Positions 1 to 5,076 of a stretch of 5,076 nt of DNA are shown here, one piece after another. The stretch comes from Nostocaceae cyanobacterium CSSed10_463m (lineage in GTDB: Bacteria > Cyanobacteriota > Cyanobacteriia > Cyanobacteriales > Nostocaceae), in NCBI GenBank assembly GCA_003556955.1, contig PWQB01000366.1, positions 1-5,076 on the forward strand. The letters are read 5' to 3'. The position numbers were made by a program, and so were the translations under genes. The notes under the pieces were generated by a model. The model did not search any database. It saw only the letters and a program-made list of their open reading frames with translations, and was not told the DNA's origin. Position 1 is the first letter of the stretch, and each line of letters starts with the position of its first letter.

Positions 1-404
<404 letters not shown>

Positions 405-472
405 TCATATCACCGAACCATCAAGTTTTAATTTTTGAAAAGAGGATGATAGGGATAGGGTGAATCTTTCCC

Positions 473-985
473 CTACGGACAAAACAAAGTATCCCTTGTA
501 TCTCGCCCAGTCACAGGATTAGTACCTTTAGCCATTTGACACAATTTTTGTTCCTCATCCTGACGCAGCAGAATATCAGTAAAATCTGCGCCATCAATAA
601 TTGCGCCGTCAAAACGAGCATTAGAAGCAAACGCACCTTCTAAAATGGCGTTGGTCAAATTAGCTTTAATCAGTCGTGCTGAATCTAAAGTAGCAAACGA
701 CAAATCAGCACTTTCCAAATTGGCCGATTCTAAATTGGCTGCAAAAAAACTGACACCACGCAAATTAGCATGGTTAAAGTCACTCTGGCGGAGATTAGCT
801 TTGGTAAAACTAGAGTCTGTTAAATCACGGCCAGAAAAATCAGCCTCTATCAGAATCTCTTTGTTATATTCCAGAGCCAAAGCGATGGGCGCATACCCAA
901 CAATTGCTGTAATGCCAACTACGACCCAAAGCAATACACTGAGTATACTGGCTCCAATGCGATTATTTAATCTAGTATTCATCAT
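473..985 (-). CDS. Exported pentapeptide-repeat protein, probably thylakoid-lumenal
   Basis: From the ATG at 985 the product is 170 residues. It opens with a basic stretch ([13 protein letters not shown]), a hydrophobic segment of about 20 residues, and an AxA-type end (PIALA before LEYNKE), which together read as a Sec signal peptide. Next come about 19 contiguous pentapeptides (560-844) of the A(D/N)Lxx type, for example [25 protein letters not shown] and ADFTD, which should fold as a right-handed quadrilateral beta-helix. The last 28 residues contain [17 protein letters not shown] and end in LFCP. This tail, with two cysteines that could form a disulfide, resembles the end of plant and cyanobacterial thylakoid-lumen pentapeptide proteins (TL15/TL17 type). 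The biochemical role of these proteins is not established. The start is uncertain: ATG at 982 or 985, or a TTG at 997 preceded 8 nt upstream by AGGAGG. The ATG at 1060 would put a charged stretch before the signal peptide and is unlikely. The gene diverges from yraN and precedes por. Confidence 0.88.
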   Translation of the reverse strand: MMNTRLNNRIGASILSVLLWVVVGITAIVGYAPIALALEYNKEILIEADFSGRDLTDSSFTKANLRQSDFNHANLRGVSFFAANLESANLESADLSFATLDSARLIKANLTNAILEGAFASNARFDGAIIDGADFTDILLRQDEEQKLCQMAKGTNPVTGRDTRDTLFCP

Positions 986-996
986 ATTTTTAACCA

Positions 997-1500
997 ATGG
1001 CGAACCCTCCTCCCTCTCATTATCCCGATATTGGTGAATTAGGAGAAGACCTCGTAGCACAATGGTTACACTCTCAAGGTTGGACGATTTTGCATCGTCG
1101 CTTTTCCAGTCGTTGGGGAGAAATCGACATTATCGCCCAATTTGATGAAAAACAGCCATGTAGTGCAAATAATCTCTATATTAACCAATTACCCCAAGTA
1201 GCATTTGTGGAAGTGAAAACCCGTAGTCAAGGAAATTGGGATGCAGGGGGTAAAAGTGCTATTACTCCACAAAAGCAAGCAAAAATTGGGCGGACAGCAA
1301 CAATATTTTTAGCTGAGTATCCTGAAAAAGCTGATTACTCATGTCGCTTTGATGTTGCTATTGTCTGCTGTCAGCGAATCTCAAAACAGCATACTAATAT
1401 GACCTTAACTTCCAAAGCTCTAGCTAGTTTATCGGCAGATGGATACCAATTTTATCTGCAAGAATATTTACCAGGAGCTTTTGATTCTACAATTGATTAG
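997..1500 (+). CDS. yraN: YraN/UPF0102 family putative endonuclease-fold protein
   Basis: 167 residues, starting [22 protein letters not shown]. The order of motifs is that of the YraN (UPF0102) family: GExLAxxxL-type helix ([12 protein letters not shown], residues 13-24), HRRF, GEIDIIA (41-47), FVEVKTRS (70-77), [14 protein letters not shown] (81-94), and RFDVAIV (117-123). E17, D44, E72 and K74 match the expected active-site pattern of the PD-(D/E)xK nuclease fold. The cellular role of YraN is poorly defined; relatedness to Holliday-junction-resolvase-like nucleases is by fold. Between GEIDIIA and FVEVKTRS there are about 20 extra residues (48-67, rich in Asn, Gln and Pro) compared with short bacterial YraN proteins. 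The ATG at 997 is preferred because GELGED must be included and PPSHYPDIG fits cyanobacterial members as I recall them. No clear Shine-Dalgarno precedes it. It is divergent from the pentapeptide gene with only 11 bp between ATGs, and convergent with the next gene (47-bp gap). Confidence 0.9.
   Translation: MANPPPSHYPDIGELGEDLVAQWLHSQGWTILHRRFSSRWGEIDIIAQFDEKQPCSANNLYINQLPQVAFVEVKTRSQGNWDAGGKSAITPQKQAKIGRTATIFLAEYPEKADYSCRFDVAIVCCQRISKQHTNMTLTSKALASLSADGYQFYLQEYLPGAFDSTID
1005..1014 (-). promoter_or_regulatory. Strong Shine-Dalgarno-like GGGAGGAGGG upstream of the pentapeptide gene
   Basis: The minus strand reads GGGAGGAGGG here. The AGGAGG core (1006-1011) is 8 nt before a TTG codon (997-995) in frame with the pentapeptide gene, and 20 nt before the ATG at 985. 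Spacing therefore favours the TTG start (fMet-Val-Lys-Asn-Met-Met...), which would add a lysine to the signal peptide. On the plus strand the same bases encode the Pro-Pro-Pro-Ser near the YraN N-terminus, so the motif could be a by-product of those proline codons. Confidence 0.4.
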
Positions 1501-1547
1501 CCACAAAATTACTAATTGTCTGATAGCAGCACTCAAACTTTACCAGA

Positions 1548-1937
1548 TTAAGCCAGAGTTTCTGGACAATAACCCAGCCCCCGCACGAATTGCTGCCGGA
1601 AAGCTTCAATTTCTTGTCTCTCTGGGCTACCATGAGAAACAATCGCCACTTGGTAGCGACGCATTACGTCTACAGGGCTTTGTCCGGCTTGTAAACTCCA
1701 AAGAGCCATTTGCACCCGCATCGGTGGCTTATAGCTAATTCCTAGTTCATTGAGAAAAGCCCGAAAGTCTCCATCTTCTTGGGCAGAAAGTTCTTCTGAG
1801 AATTTTATCCTCACCACCCAACCATCAATTTGATGAATCACGGTGACGAAAGCGACAGGCATCTGAGGTCTAGAGTGCAGATGTTGTACAATTCTTAGAG
1901 TTAGACTGGCATTGGCCAGGTAATACAAATATTCCAT
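1548..1937 (-). CDS. Hypothetical protein, 129 residues, possibly a conserved cyanobacterial protein
   Basis: I do not recognise a named family. The protein starts MEYLYYLANASLTLRIVQHL and ends GLGYCPETLA. It has no signal peptide, no membrane segment and no obvious metal-binding cluster. The middle (about residues 28-50) alternates hydrophobic and polar residues (VAFVTVIHQIDGWVVRIKFS) as in paired beta strands. An acidic stretch (SEELSAQEDGDFRAFLNELG) and predicted helices (VQMALWSLQAG, PVDVMRRYQVAIV, ERQEIEAFRQQFVRG) follow. The look is of a small soluble alpha/beta protein. The reading frame is open end to end with ordinary composition, and the competing plus-strand frame (1439-1738) lacks any family resemblance, so I take this one as real. 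No Shine-Dalgarno is visible before ATG 1937; many cyanobacterial genes lack one. It follows a 442-bp non-coding stretch and is convergent with yraN. No function is proposed. Confidence 0.75.
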   Translation of the reverse strand: MEYLYYLANASLTLRIVQHLHSRPQMPVAFVTVIHQIDGWVVRIKFSEELSAQEDGDFRAFLNELGISYKPPMRVQMALWSLQAGQSPVDVMRRYQVAIVSHGSPERQEIEAFRQQFVRGLGYCPETLA

Positions 1938-2004
1938 AGTTGCTGCTTGGGATCAAAACCCATCCTACATTTCTATTTTCGTCAATTGATCGGTGTTCTT
2001 GGTA

Positions 2005-2042
2005 GGGTAAAAGCCCCCATGTTTGTATGGGGAGGTTTACCC
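2005..2042. repeat. Stem-loop: GGGTAAA / TTTACCC with inner CCCCAT / ATGGGG
   Basis: The outer arms GGGTAAA (2005-2011) and TTTACCC (2036-2042) are perfect complements. The inner arms CCCCAT (2015-2020) and ATGGGG (2027-2032) close on a 6-nt loop, and a 3x3 internal loop separates the two stems. That gives 13 pairs within 38 nt. No T-run follows on either strand, so it does not look like a standard intrinsic terminator. It lies 68 bp upstream of the hypothetical gene's start and could be a leader structure or a protein-binding site. Confidence 0.6.
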
Positions 2043-2098
2043 AACTTTCATAATCATTAATGCTTCCCTGTTATGCAAATTTACGTTGAAGTTGGGTC

Positions 2099-2118
2099 TT
2101 ACTGAGAAATGTCAGTAA
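2099..2118. repeat. Perfect 7-bp inverted repeat TTACTGA / TCAGTAA
   Basis: TTACTGA (2099-2105) and TCAGTAA (2112-2118) are exact complements around a 6-nt loop (GAAATG). No T-run is adjacent. It could be an operator half-site pair or a small hairpin in a transcript. Confidence 0.5.
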
Positions 2119-2263
2119 TACGTACACCCTGCTGTCTAATGTAAATTACAGAGTATTGAGAGAACATACTCAAGCCTAAAACGAGTCTAAGCGGTGATTT
2201 TGCCAATTCCCTCACATATACTTTCAGTACAATTACATAAAATCTGGGTTATAACTTTAACAG

Positions 2264-2299
2264 GTTACAACCCCATTATAAATTGTAAATTGATGTAAC
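2264..2299. repeat. Inverted repeat GTTACA / TGTAAC around an AT-rich core
   Basis: GTTACA (2264-2269) and TGTAAC (2294-2299) are complementary 6-mers separated by 24 nt of mostly AT sequence that includes ATTATAAAT. GTTATAAC at 2249-2256 resembles the left arm and its flank, GTTACAAC (2264-2271), as a direct repeat. The layout could be a regulator site around a -10 element, but no matching -35 was found. Confidence 0.25.
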
Positions 2300-2379
2300 G
2301 GCAACCTTTGTGAACGGATCAGAGGTGAAATTGCTTTGGTTGGAGTTGAAAGGCCAATTTTTAACTGAGTGAGATTAAA

Positions 2380-3237
2380 TCACAAACCCATTGAAGATAA
2401 CATTACACGGTCATACACCTGATCGGGCAAAAGATACTTCAGCAAAACGGCAATTTTAGCGTCTTTTCCCACAACATAGCGTGTTTTTGGTTGTTTTGCA
2501 GTCAGCGCCTGAACAACAGCCTGCGCTACAATATCCGCAGAAATTCCCCCAGATGCAATTGTCTCCACTTGCTGACGTACAGCATTCATAGCCTCACCAT
2601 ACAGGGTTTCTGCTGATTGTGGTAGGTTCTTCCGTGCTGTGTCCACTTGCATGAAAGACTTTTGCCAAATTGGGGTAGCGATCGCACCTGGTTCTATAAT
2701 TGAAACTGAAATTCCCCAGGGTTTTAACTCCATACGCATGACATCGGTTAGTGCTTCCAGGGCAAATTTTGAAGCATTGTAAGCTCCCATAAACGGTGCT
2801 GCACTTCTACCGCTAATGGAACCCATATTCACAATTCTACCCTGACCCTGGCGTAACAAACCCAGAAAACCTTGTGTTACTGCTAATTGTCCGGTGACAT
2901 TAATATCCATTTGCTTTTTAAATTCAGCAATTGGAAGTAATTCTAAGGGACTGGAAACGACAATACCAGCATTATTTACTAAACCTAAAATTCCACTATC
3001 ACCAAATAAATTTGTTACCGTTTTAACTGCACTTTCAATGGATGCCGATTCAGTTACATCTAAAAAGATTGGTTTCAGATTTGATGATGCTTGTTCTTGA
3101 AGTTTTTCCCAATCCTCTTGTTTACGCACATCAGCAAACACAAAATATCCCAATTTGTCTAATAATAAAGCACACGCCGCACCAATTCCTGTTGATGCTC
3201 CTGTGATGACAATTGTATTTTTATTTCCTGGAAGCAT
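2380..3237 (-). CDS. Classical short-chain dehydrogenase/reductase (SDR family oxidoreductase)
   Basis: 285 residues from the ATG at 3237. The glycine motif is TGASTGIG (12-19). An Asp at the end of strand 2 (FADVRK, D36) is more typical of NAD(H) than NADP(H) users. D60 (FLDVT) contacts adenine in the family. NNAG is at 88-91 and N113 in MDINV. The catalytic Ser is S140 (NMGSISG), with Y153 and K157 in YNASK. IEPGAIATPIW is the usual PG motif after strand 6. All tetrad residues are present, so the enzyme should be active. The pattern resembles broad alcohol, retinol or steroid dehydrogenase-like SDRs; the substrate cannot be told. An upstream in-frame ATG at 3297 would add 20 residues, but 3237 is preferred: it has a GAGGA Shine-Dalgarno 5 nt upstream and puts the glycine motif at its usual place. 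A HIP1 octamer lies within the gene. Both flanking gaps are long (442 and 569 bp), so it is probably transcribed alone. Confidence 0.92.
   Translation of the reverse strand: MLPGNKNTIVITGASTGIGAACALLLDKLGYFVFADVRKQEDWEKLQEQASSNLKPIFLDVTESASIESAVKTVTNLFGDSGILGLVNNAGIVVSSPLELLPIAEFKKQMDINVTGQLAVTQGFLGLLRQGQGRIVNMGSISGRSAAPFMGAYNASKFALEALTDVMRMELKPWGISVSIIEPGAIATPIWQKSFMQVDTARKNLPQSAETLYGEAMNAVRQQVETIASGGISADIVAQAVVQALTAKQPKTRYVVGKDAKIAVLLKYLLPDQVYDRVMLSSMGL
2678..2685. repeat. HIP1 octamer GCGATCGC in the SDR gene
   Basis: An exact copy of the cyanobacterial highly iterated palindrome, in coding sequence (Ala-Ile-Ala in the PGAIATP segment). It supports the cyanobacterial origin of the window. 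Confidence 0.9.
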
Positions 3238-3242
3238 GACTT

Positions 3243-3247
3243 TCCTC
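3243..3247 (-). promoter_or_regulatory. Shine-Dalgarno GAGGA that decides the SDR start
   Basis: The minus strand reads GAGGA, then 5 nt (AAGTC), then the ATG at 3237. This good spacing selects 3237 over the upstream in-frame ATG at 3297. Confidence 0.65.
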
Positions 3248-3304
3248 AGCACTATTAATTTGTCATAGTTAATTTCACACCCTGATAACATTAGCAACTA
3301 GAAA

Positions 3305-3332
3305 ATTTTATCACCCCGGTGTTTTTAACCAA
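3305..3332 (-). promoter_or_regulatory. Candidate sigma-70-type promoter for the SDR gene
   Basis: On the minus strand TTGGTT (3332-3327) is followed by a 16-nt spacer and TAAAAT (3310-3305). Transcription would start near 3298, giving a leader of about 60 nt before the ATG at 3237. This also argues against the ATG at 3297 as the translation start. The call rests only on consensus similarity in AT-rich DNA. Confidence 0.35.
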
Positions 3333-3435
3333 GATGCTCCTAACTAAAACATTCTATAACTCTTATACAGCAAGGTTTTTAACAAAAAAAGAAAAACGTG
3401 TTTGTTTCATTTGTTGCGAGGGATTTTAATACTTT

Positions 3436-3494
3436 TGACTTCCCCTCCTGGGGCGCTCATATCTGGCGATCGCGTAGCTTGTCCACAGAAGTCA
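3436..3494. repeat. Short inverted-repeat element carrying HIP1 (MITE-like or palindromic repeat, tentative)
   Basis: The ends TGACTTC (3436-3442) and GAAGTCA (3488-3494) are perfect 7-bp complements. Inside are a CCCC/GGGG mini-hairpin (3442-3453) and GCGATCGC (3466-3473) followed by GTAGCTTGTCC. HIP1 followed by such a tail resembles dispersed intergenic palindromic repeats of Nostoc-type genomes as I recall them. A transposable origin is inference: there is no transposase, and no target duplication was recognised. Confidence 0.4.
3466..3473. repeat. HIP1 octamer GCGATCGC, intergenic
   Basis: An exact HIP1 copy inside the inverted-repeat element, in DNA with no accepted gene. Confidence 0.9.
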
Positions 3495-3630
3495 GGGTTA
3501 AAAATGCTATAATAAATACTAGAATATCTTCAACTATAAAGTCACTGGCTTATAATAAATGTAGCAGAGATATCTTTTGCCAGAACAAAACGCTGCAATT
3601 CAAAAATATTAATCGAATTATATCATAAAA

Positions 3631-3693
3631 ATTTTGAAATCCCCTCATCAAGAGTAACATATTCGTATTTTTCATCCTTGAAGTAGGGGATTT
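3631..3693 (-). terminator. Candidate intrinsic terminator of glcD
   Basis: Read on the minus strand, AAATCCCCT (3693-3685) pairs with AGGGGATTT (3645-3637), nine perfect pairs. An inner CAAG/CTTG pair (3680-3677 with 3652-3649) extends the stem across a small internal loop. The apical loop is about 24 nt. Directly after the stem the minus strand reads CAAAATTTTT, giving a U-rich tail. The loop is longer than in typical terminators and the site is about 115 bp after the glcD stop, so the call is moderate. Confidence 0.4.
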
Positions 3694-3695
3694 AG

Positions 3696-3728
3696 ACAGT
3701 GAACAGTGAACAGTGAACAGTGAACAGT
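3696..3728. repeat. STRR array 1: ACAGTGA x 4.7
   Basis: Four perfect copies of the 7-mer ACAGTGA (3696-3702, 3703-3709, 3710-3716, 3717-3723) plus ACAGT. Heptameric short tandem repeats of this kind are well known in intergenic DNA of heterocystous cyanobacteria. On the minus strand the unit reads ACTGTTC. Confidence 0.95.
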
Positions 3729-3768
3729 CATAACACCCATTTAGTCAGAGACTGCAACCCAATTTCAT

Positions 3769-3810
3769 CTCTTAACTGATAACTGATAACTGATAACTGA
3801 TAACTGTTAA
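3769..3810. repeat. STRR array 2: CTGATAA x 4 with degenerate end units
   Basis: Four perfect 7-mers CTGATAA (3776-3803) are flanked by the one- or two-mismatch units CTCTTAA (3769-3775) and CTGTTAA (3804-3810). The last unit contains the glcD stop codon (3807-3809 as TTA on the plus strand). The perfect core with its partial ends (3774-3806) is 33 bp, the same length as array 1. Confidence 0.95.
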
Positions 3811-5076
3811 AATTGTTCCACTCCGGCAAACTGCTTGAGACTAGCAGCATTTGCAGCTTCACCACAAGTACGAGGTGTGGGGAATATCTTACCAGGATTA
3901 GCCAAACCCTGGGGATTAAAAACTTGCCTTACCCATTGCATACTTTCTAAATCAGCAGGGCTAAACATATCTGGCATATAGCATTTTTTATCTGCACCAA
4001 TACCATGTTCACCAGAAATACTCCCCCCGACCTTTACACAAAGTTTGAGAATCTCTCCGCCGACTTCCTCAACTTTTTCTAACGCTCCCGGTACAGCATT
4101 ATCAAATAAAATCAATGGATGAAGATTACCATCACCAGCGTGAAATACATTGGCAATTGTATAACCAAATTTTTTACTTAAGGCTTCAATTTCTTGTAAA
4201 ACATAAGGTAATTGTGTCCGAGGAATTACTCCATCCTGAACATAATAGTCTGGGCTTAAATGTCCCGGAGCCGCAAAAGCAGCCTTTCGACCTTTCCAAA
4301 GTTTTAAGCGAGTTTCTAAGTCACTAGCAGAAGTTACATTACGCGCCCCATTCTTTTTACAAATTTCCGCCACACGTTGTTTATTTACTTCAACTTCCAC
4401 ATCTAAACCATCAATTTCTACTAATAAAATCGCCGTAGCATCGCGAGGATAACAATTTGTGGCTACAACATCCTCAACAGCATTGATGCTAACGTTATCC
4501 ATCATTTCCATACCACCGGGAATAATTCCGGCGCTGATAATATCAGAAACACTTTCCCCAGCCGCTTCTACACTGGTAAAATCTGCTAATAAAACACAAA
4601 TAGACTCAGCACTTTTGAGAATTCGCAGAGTAATTTCTGTAGCGATACCCAAAGTACCTTCAGAACCCACAAATACACCCGTTAAATCATAACCAGGCAT
4701 TTCCGGAACTTGTCCGCCTAAATCTAAAATTTCCCCGCTAGGTGTGACAATTTTTAAGCCTAAAACGTGGTTAGTAGTCACACCGTACTTTAAGCAATGC
4801 ACCCCCCCAGAATTTTCCGCCACATTACCGCCAATTGAGCAGATAATTTGGCTAGAAGGGTCTGGCGCATAATAAAATCCCGCACCGCTAACGGTTTGCG
4901 TTACCCAGCTATTAATGACTCCTGGCTGTACCACAATGCGCTGATTATCTAAATCAACATTGAGAATTTGCCGCATTAAGGAAGTAACAATCAAAACCGA
5001 ATCTGGGGAAGGTAAAGCACCACCAGATAAACCAGTCCCAGAGCCACGGGCGATAAAGGTTACAGAGTATTTATTG
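3807..5076 (-). CDS. glcD: GlcD-type FAD-linked oxidase (glycolate dehydrogenase subunit), 5' end missing
   Basis: The frame is open from the right edge to the TAA at 3809-3807, giving 422 residues; family members have about 480-500, so about 60-70 N-terminal residues lie outside. There is no in-window start; the TTG at 4994 is internal. The first visible part has the FAD pyrophosphate-binding motif RGSGTGLSGG (5048-5019). Then come PDPSSQ (4862-4845), GGNVAENSGG (4832-4803), GVFVGSEGTLGI, and in the C-terminal FAD-oxidase domain HAGDGNLHP (from 4142), GGSISGEHGIG (to 3996) and FNPQGLANPGKIFP. The two His/Glu-bearing motifs match the metal and substrate site of the GlcD / D-lactate dehydrogenase family. 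GlcD oxidises glycolate to glyoxylate; in cyanobacteria this serves the photorespiratory 2-phosphoglycolate pathway. D-lactate or another 2-hydroxy acid is a possible alternative substrate. No glcE or glcF is in the window. The C-terminal tail (GEAANAASLKQFAGVEQF) is not conserved-looking and ends in an STRR unit. Confidence 0.92.
   Translation of the reverse strand, partial: NKYSVTFIARGSGTGLSGGALPSPDSVLIVTSLMRQILNVDLDNQRIVVQPGVINSWVTQTVSGAGFYYAPDPSSQIICSIGGNVAENSGGVHCLKYGVTTNHVLGLKIVTPSGEILDLGGQVPEMPGYDLTGVFVGSEGTLGIATEITLRILKSAESICVLLADFTSVEAAGESVSDIISAGIIPGGMEMMDNVSINAVEDVVATNCYPRDATAILLVEIDGLDVEVEVNKQRVAEICKKNGARNVTSASDLETRLKLWKGRKAAFAAPGHLSPDYYVQDGVIPRTQLPYVLQEIEALSKKFGYTIANVFHAGDGNLHPLILFDNAVPGALEKVEEVGGEILKLCVKVGGSISGEHGIGADKKCYMPDMFSPADLESMQWVRQVFNPQGLANPGKIFPTPRTCGEAANAASLKQFAGVEQF

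Larger units (their letters stand above)
1938..2379. other. 442-bp non-coding interval with several short inverted repeats
   Basis: No open frame longer than a few tens of codons looks like a protein. The interval lies downstream of the SDR gene and upstream of the 129-residue hypothetical gene, both on the minus strand. It contains inverted repeats at 2005-2042, 2099-2118, 2151-2171 (GAGTAT/ATACTC, overlapping a competing TTGAG/CTCAA pair at 2156-2173) and 2264-2299 (GTTACA/TGTAAC). It probably holds the promoter of the hypothetical gene and perhaps a long structured leader or a small RNA, but I cannot assign a known RNA family. No convincing -35/-10 pair was found. Confidence 0.5.
3333..3806. 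other. Repeat-rich non-coding interval between glcD and the SDR gene
   Basis: No protein-like frame was accepted here. In order it holds a second copy of GTTTTTAAC (3375-3383; the first is at 3321-3329), a HIP1-containing inverted-repeat element (3436-3494), an AT-rich stretch (about 3500-3635) in which I see nothing, a long hairpin followed on the minus strand by a T-run (3631-3693), and two 7-bp tandem arrays (3696-3728 and 3769-3810) separated by about 40 bp. Confidence 0.7.

Noticed and set aside
456..475. Terminator after the pentapeptide gene (TAGGG/CCCTA)
   Set aside because: Only 5 bp of stem that overlaps the stop codon, with the T-rich tract too far downstream.
645..1037. Plus-strand frame opposite the pentapeptide gene
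   Set aside because: Its periodic KLA/KSA composition is the antisense image of the pentapeptide repeats.
1439..1738. Plus-strand frame across the yraN end and the hypothetical gene
   Set aside because: It overlaps two better-supported genes in other frames and has no coherent domain.
2019..2105. Very short plus-strand peptides (ATG at 2019, 13 codons; ATG at 2073, 10 codons)
   Set aside because: There is no ribosome binding site and no similarity to known signalling peptides such as PatS; such frames are expected by chance.
2226..2238. LexA-like box at AGTACAATTACAT
   Set aside because: The second half-site (GTTC/GTWC) is absent.
2283..2299. NtcA-like site (GTA-N8-TAA in GTAAATTGATGTAA)
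   Set aside because: The consensus needs GTA-N8-TAC; the last base is wrong and no -10 element is placed correctly.
3312..3326. Terminator at CACCCCGGTG followed by TTTTT on the plus strand
   Set aside because: The stem is 4 bp with a 2-nt loop, too small to form, and no plus-strand gene lies upstream.
3398..3628. Plus-strand open frame of 76 codons
   Set aside because: It runs through the HIP1-containing repeat and AT-rich DNA, its protein has no family-like features, and there is no Shine-Dalgarno.
3696..3810. CRISPR array
   Set aside because: The units are 7 bp and directly tandem, without spacers; they are STRRs.
4115..4692. Plus-strand frames at 4115-4327 and 4459-4692, and similarly 2894-3100
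   Set aside because: They are antisense to the well-supported glcD and SDR genes and show no protein-like sequence.

Overview
The window looks like the chromosome of a filamentous, probably heterocyst-forming cyanobacterium of the Nostoc/Anabaena group. Four things suggest this: AT-rich DNA; two copies of the HIP1 octamer GCGATCGC; 7-bp short tandemly repeated repetitive (STRR) arrays in an intergenic region; and photosynthesis-linked genes (light-dependent protochlorophyllide reductase, a predicted thylakoid-lumen pentapeptide protein, a glycolate-dehydrogenase-type GlcD). The species assignment is inference; I could not run a search.

Layout from left to right. Positions 1-350 (minus strand) hold the first 116 codons of protochlorophyllide oxidoreductase (por), cut by the window edge. 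Positions 473-985 (minus) encode a secreted pentapeptide-repeat protein. Its start region abuts and may overlap the start of a divergent yraN/UPF0102 gene at 997-1500 (plus), the only plus-strand gene. Positions 1548-1937 (minus) encode a 129-residue protein that I do not recognise. Positions 1938-2379 are a 442-bp non-coding stretch with several short inverted repeats. Positions 2380-3237 (minus) encode a complete classical short-chain dehydrogenase/reductase with a good Shine-Dalgarno and a plausible sigma-70-type promoter. Positions 3333-3806 are non-coding and repeat-rich: a HIP1-containing inverted-repeat element, a hairpin followed by a T-run (possible glcD terminator), and two 7-bp tandem arrays. 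Positions 3807-5076 (minus) hold the C-terminal 422 residues of a GlcD-type FAD-linked oxidase, whose N-terminus lies outside the window.

The genes do not form an obvious single operon. Gaps are large (from about 120 bp to over 500 bp), and known roles range over chlorophyll synthesis (por), photorespiratory glycolate oxidation (glcD) and an undefined SDR reaction. I see no defence system, CRISPR array, transposase, tRNA or rRNA. The most unusual features are non-coding: the two 7-mer arrays next to glcD share an ACTG core in opposite orientation and could pair as a periodic bulged hairpin, and the glcD stop codon sits inside the outermost degenerate repeat unit. The stem-loop-bearing 1938-2379 interval is the second region worth checking.
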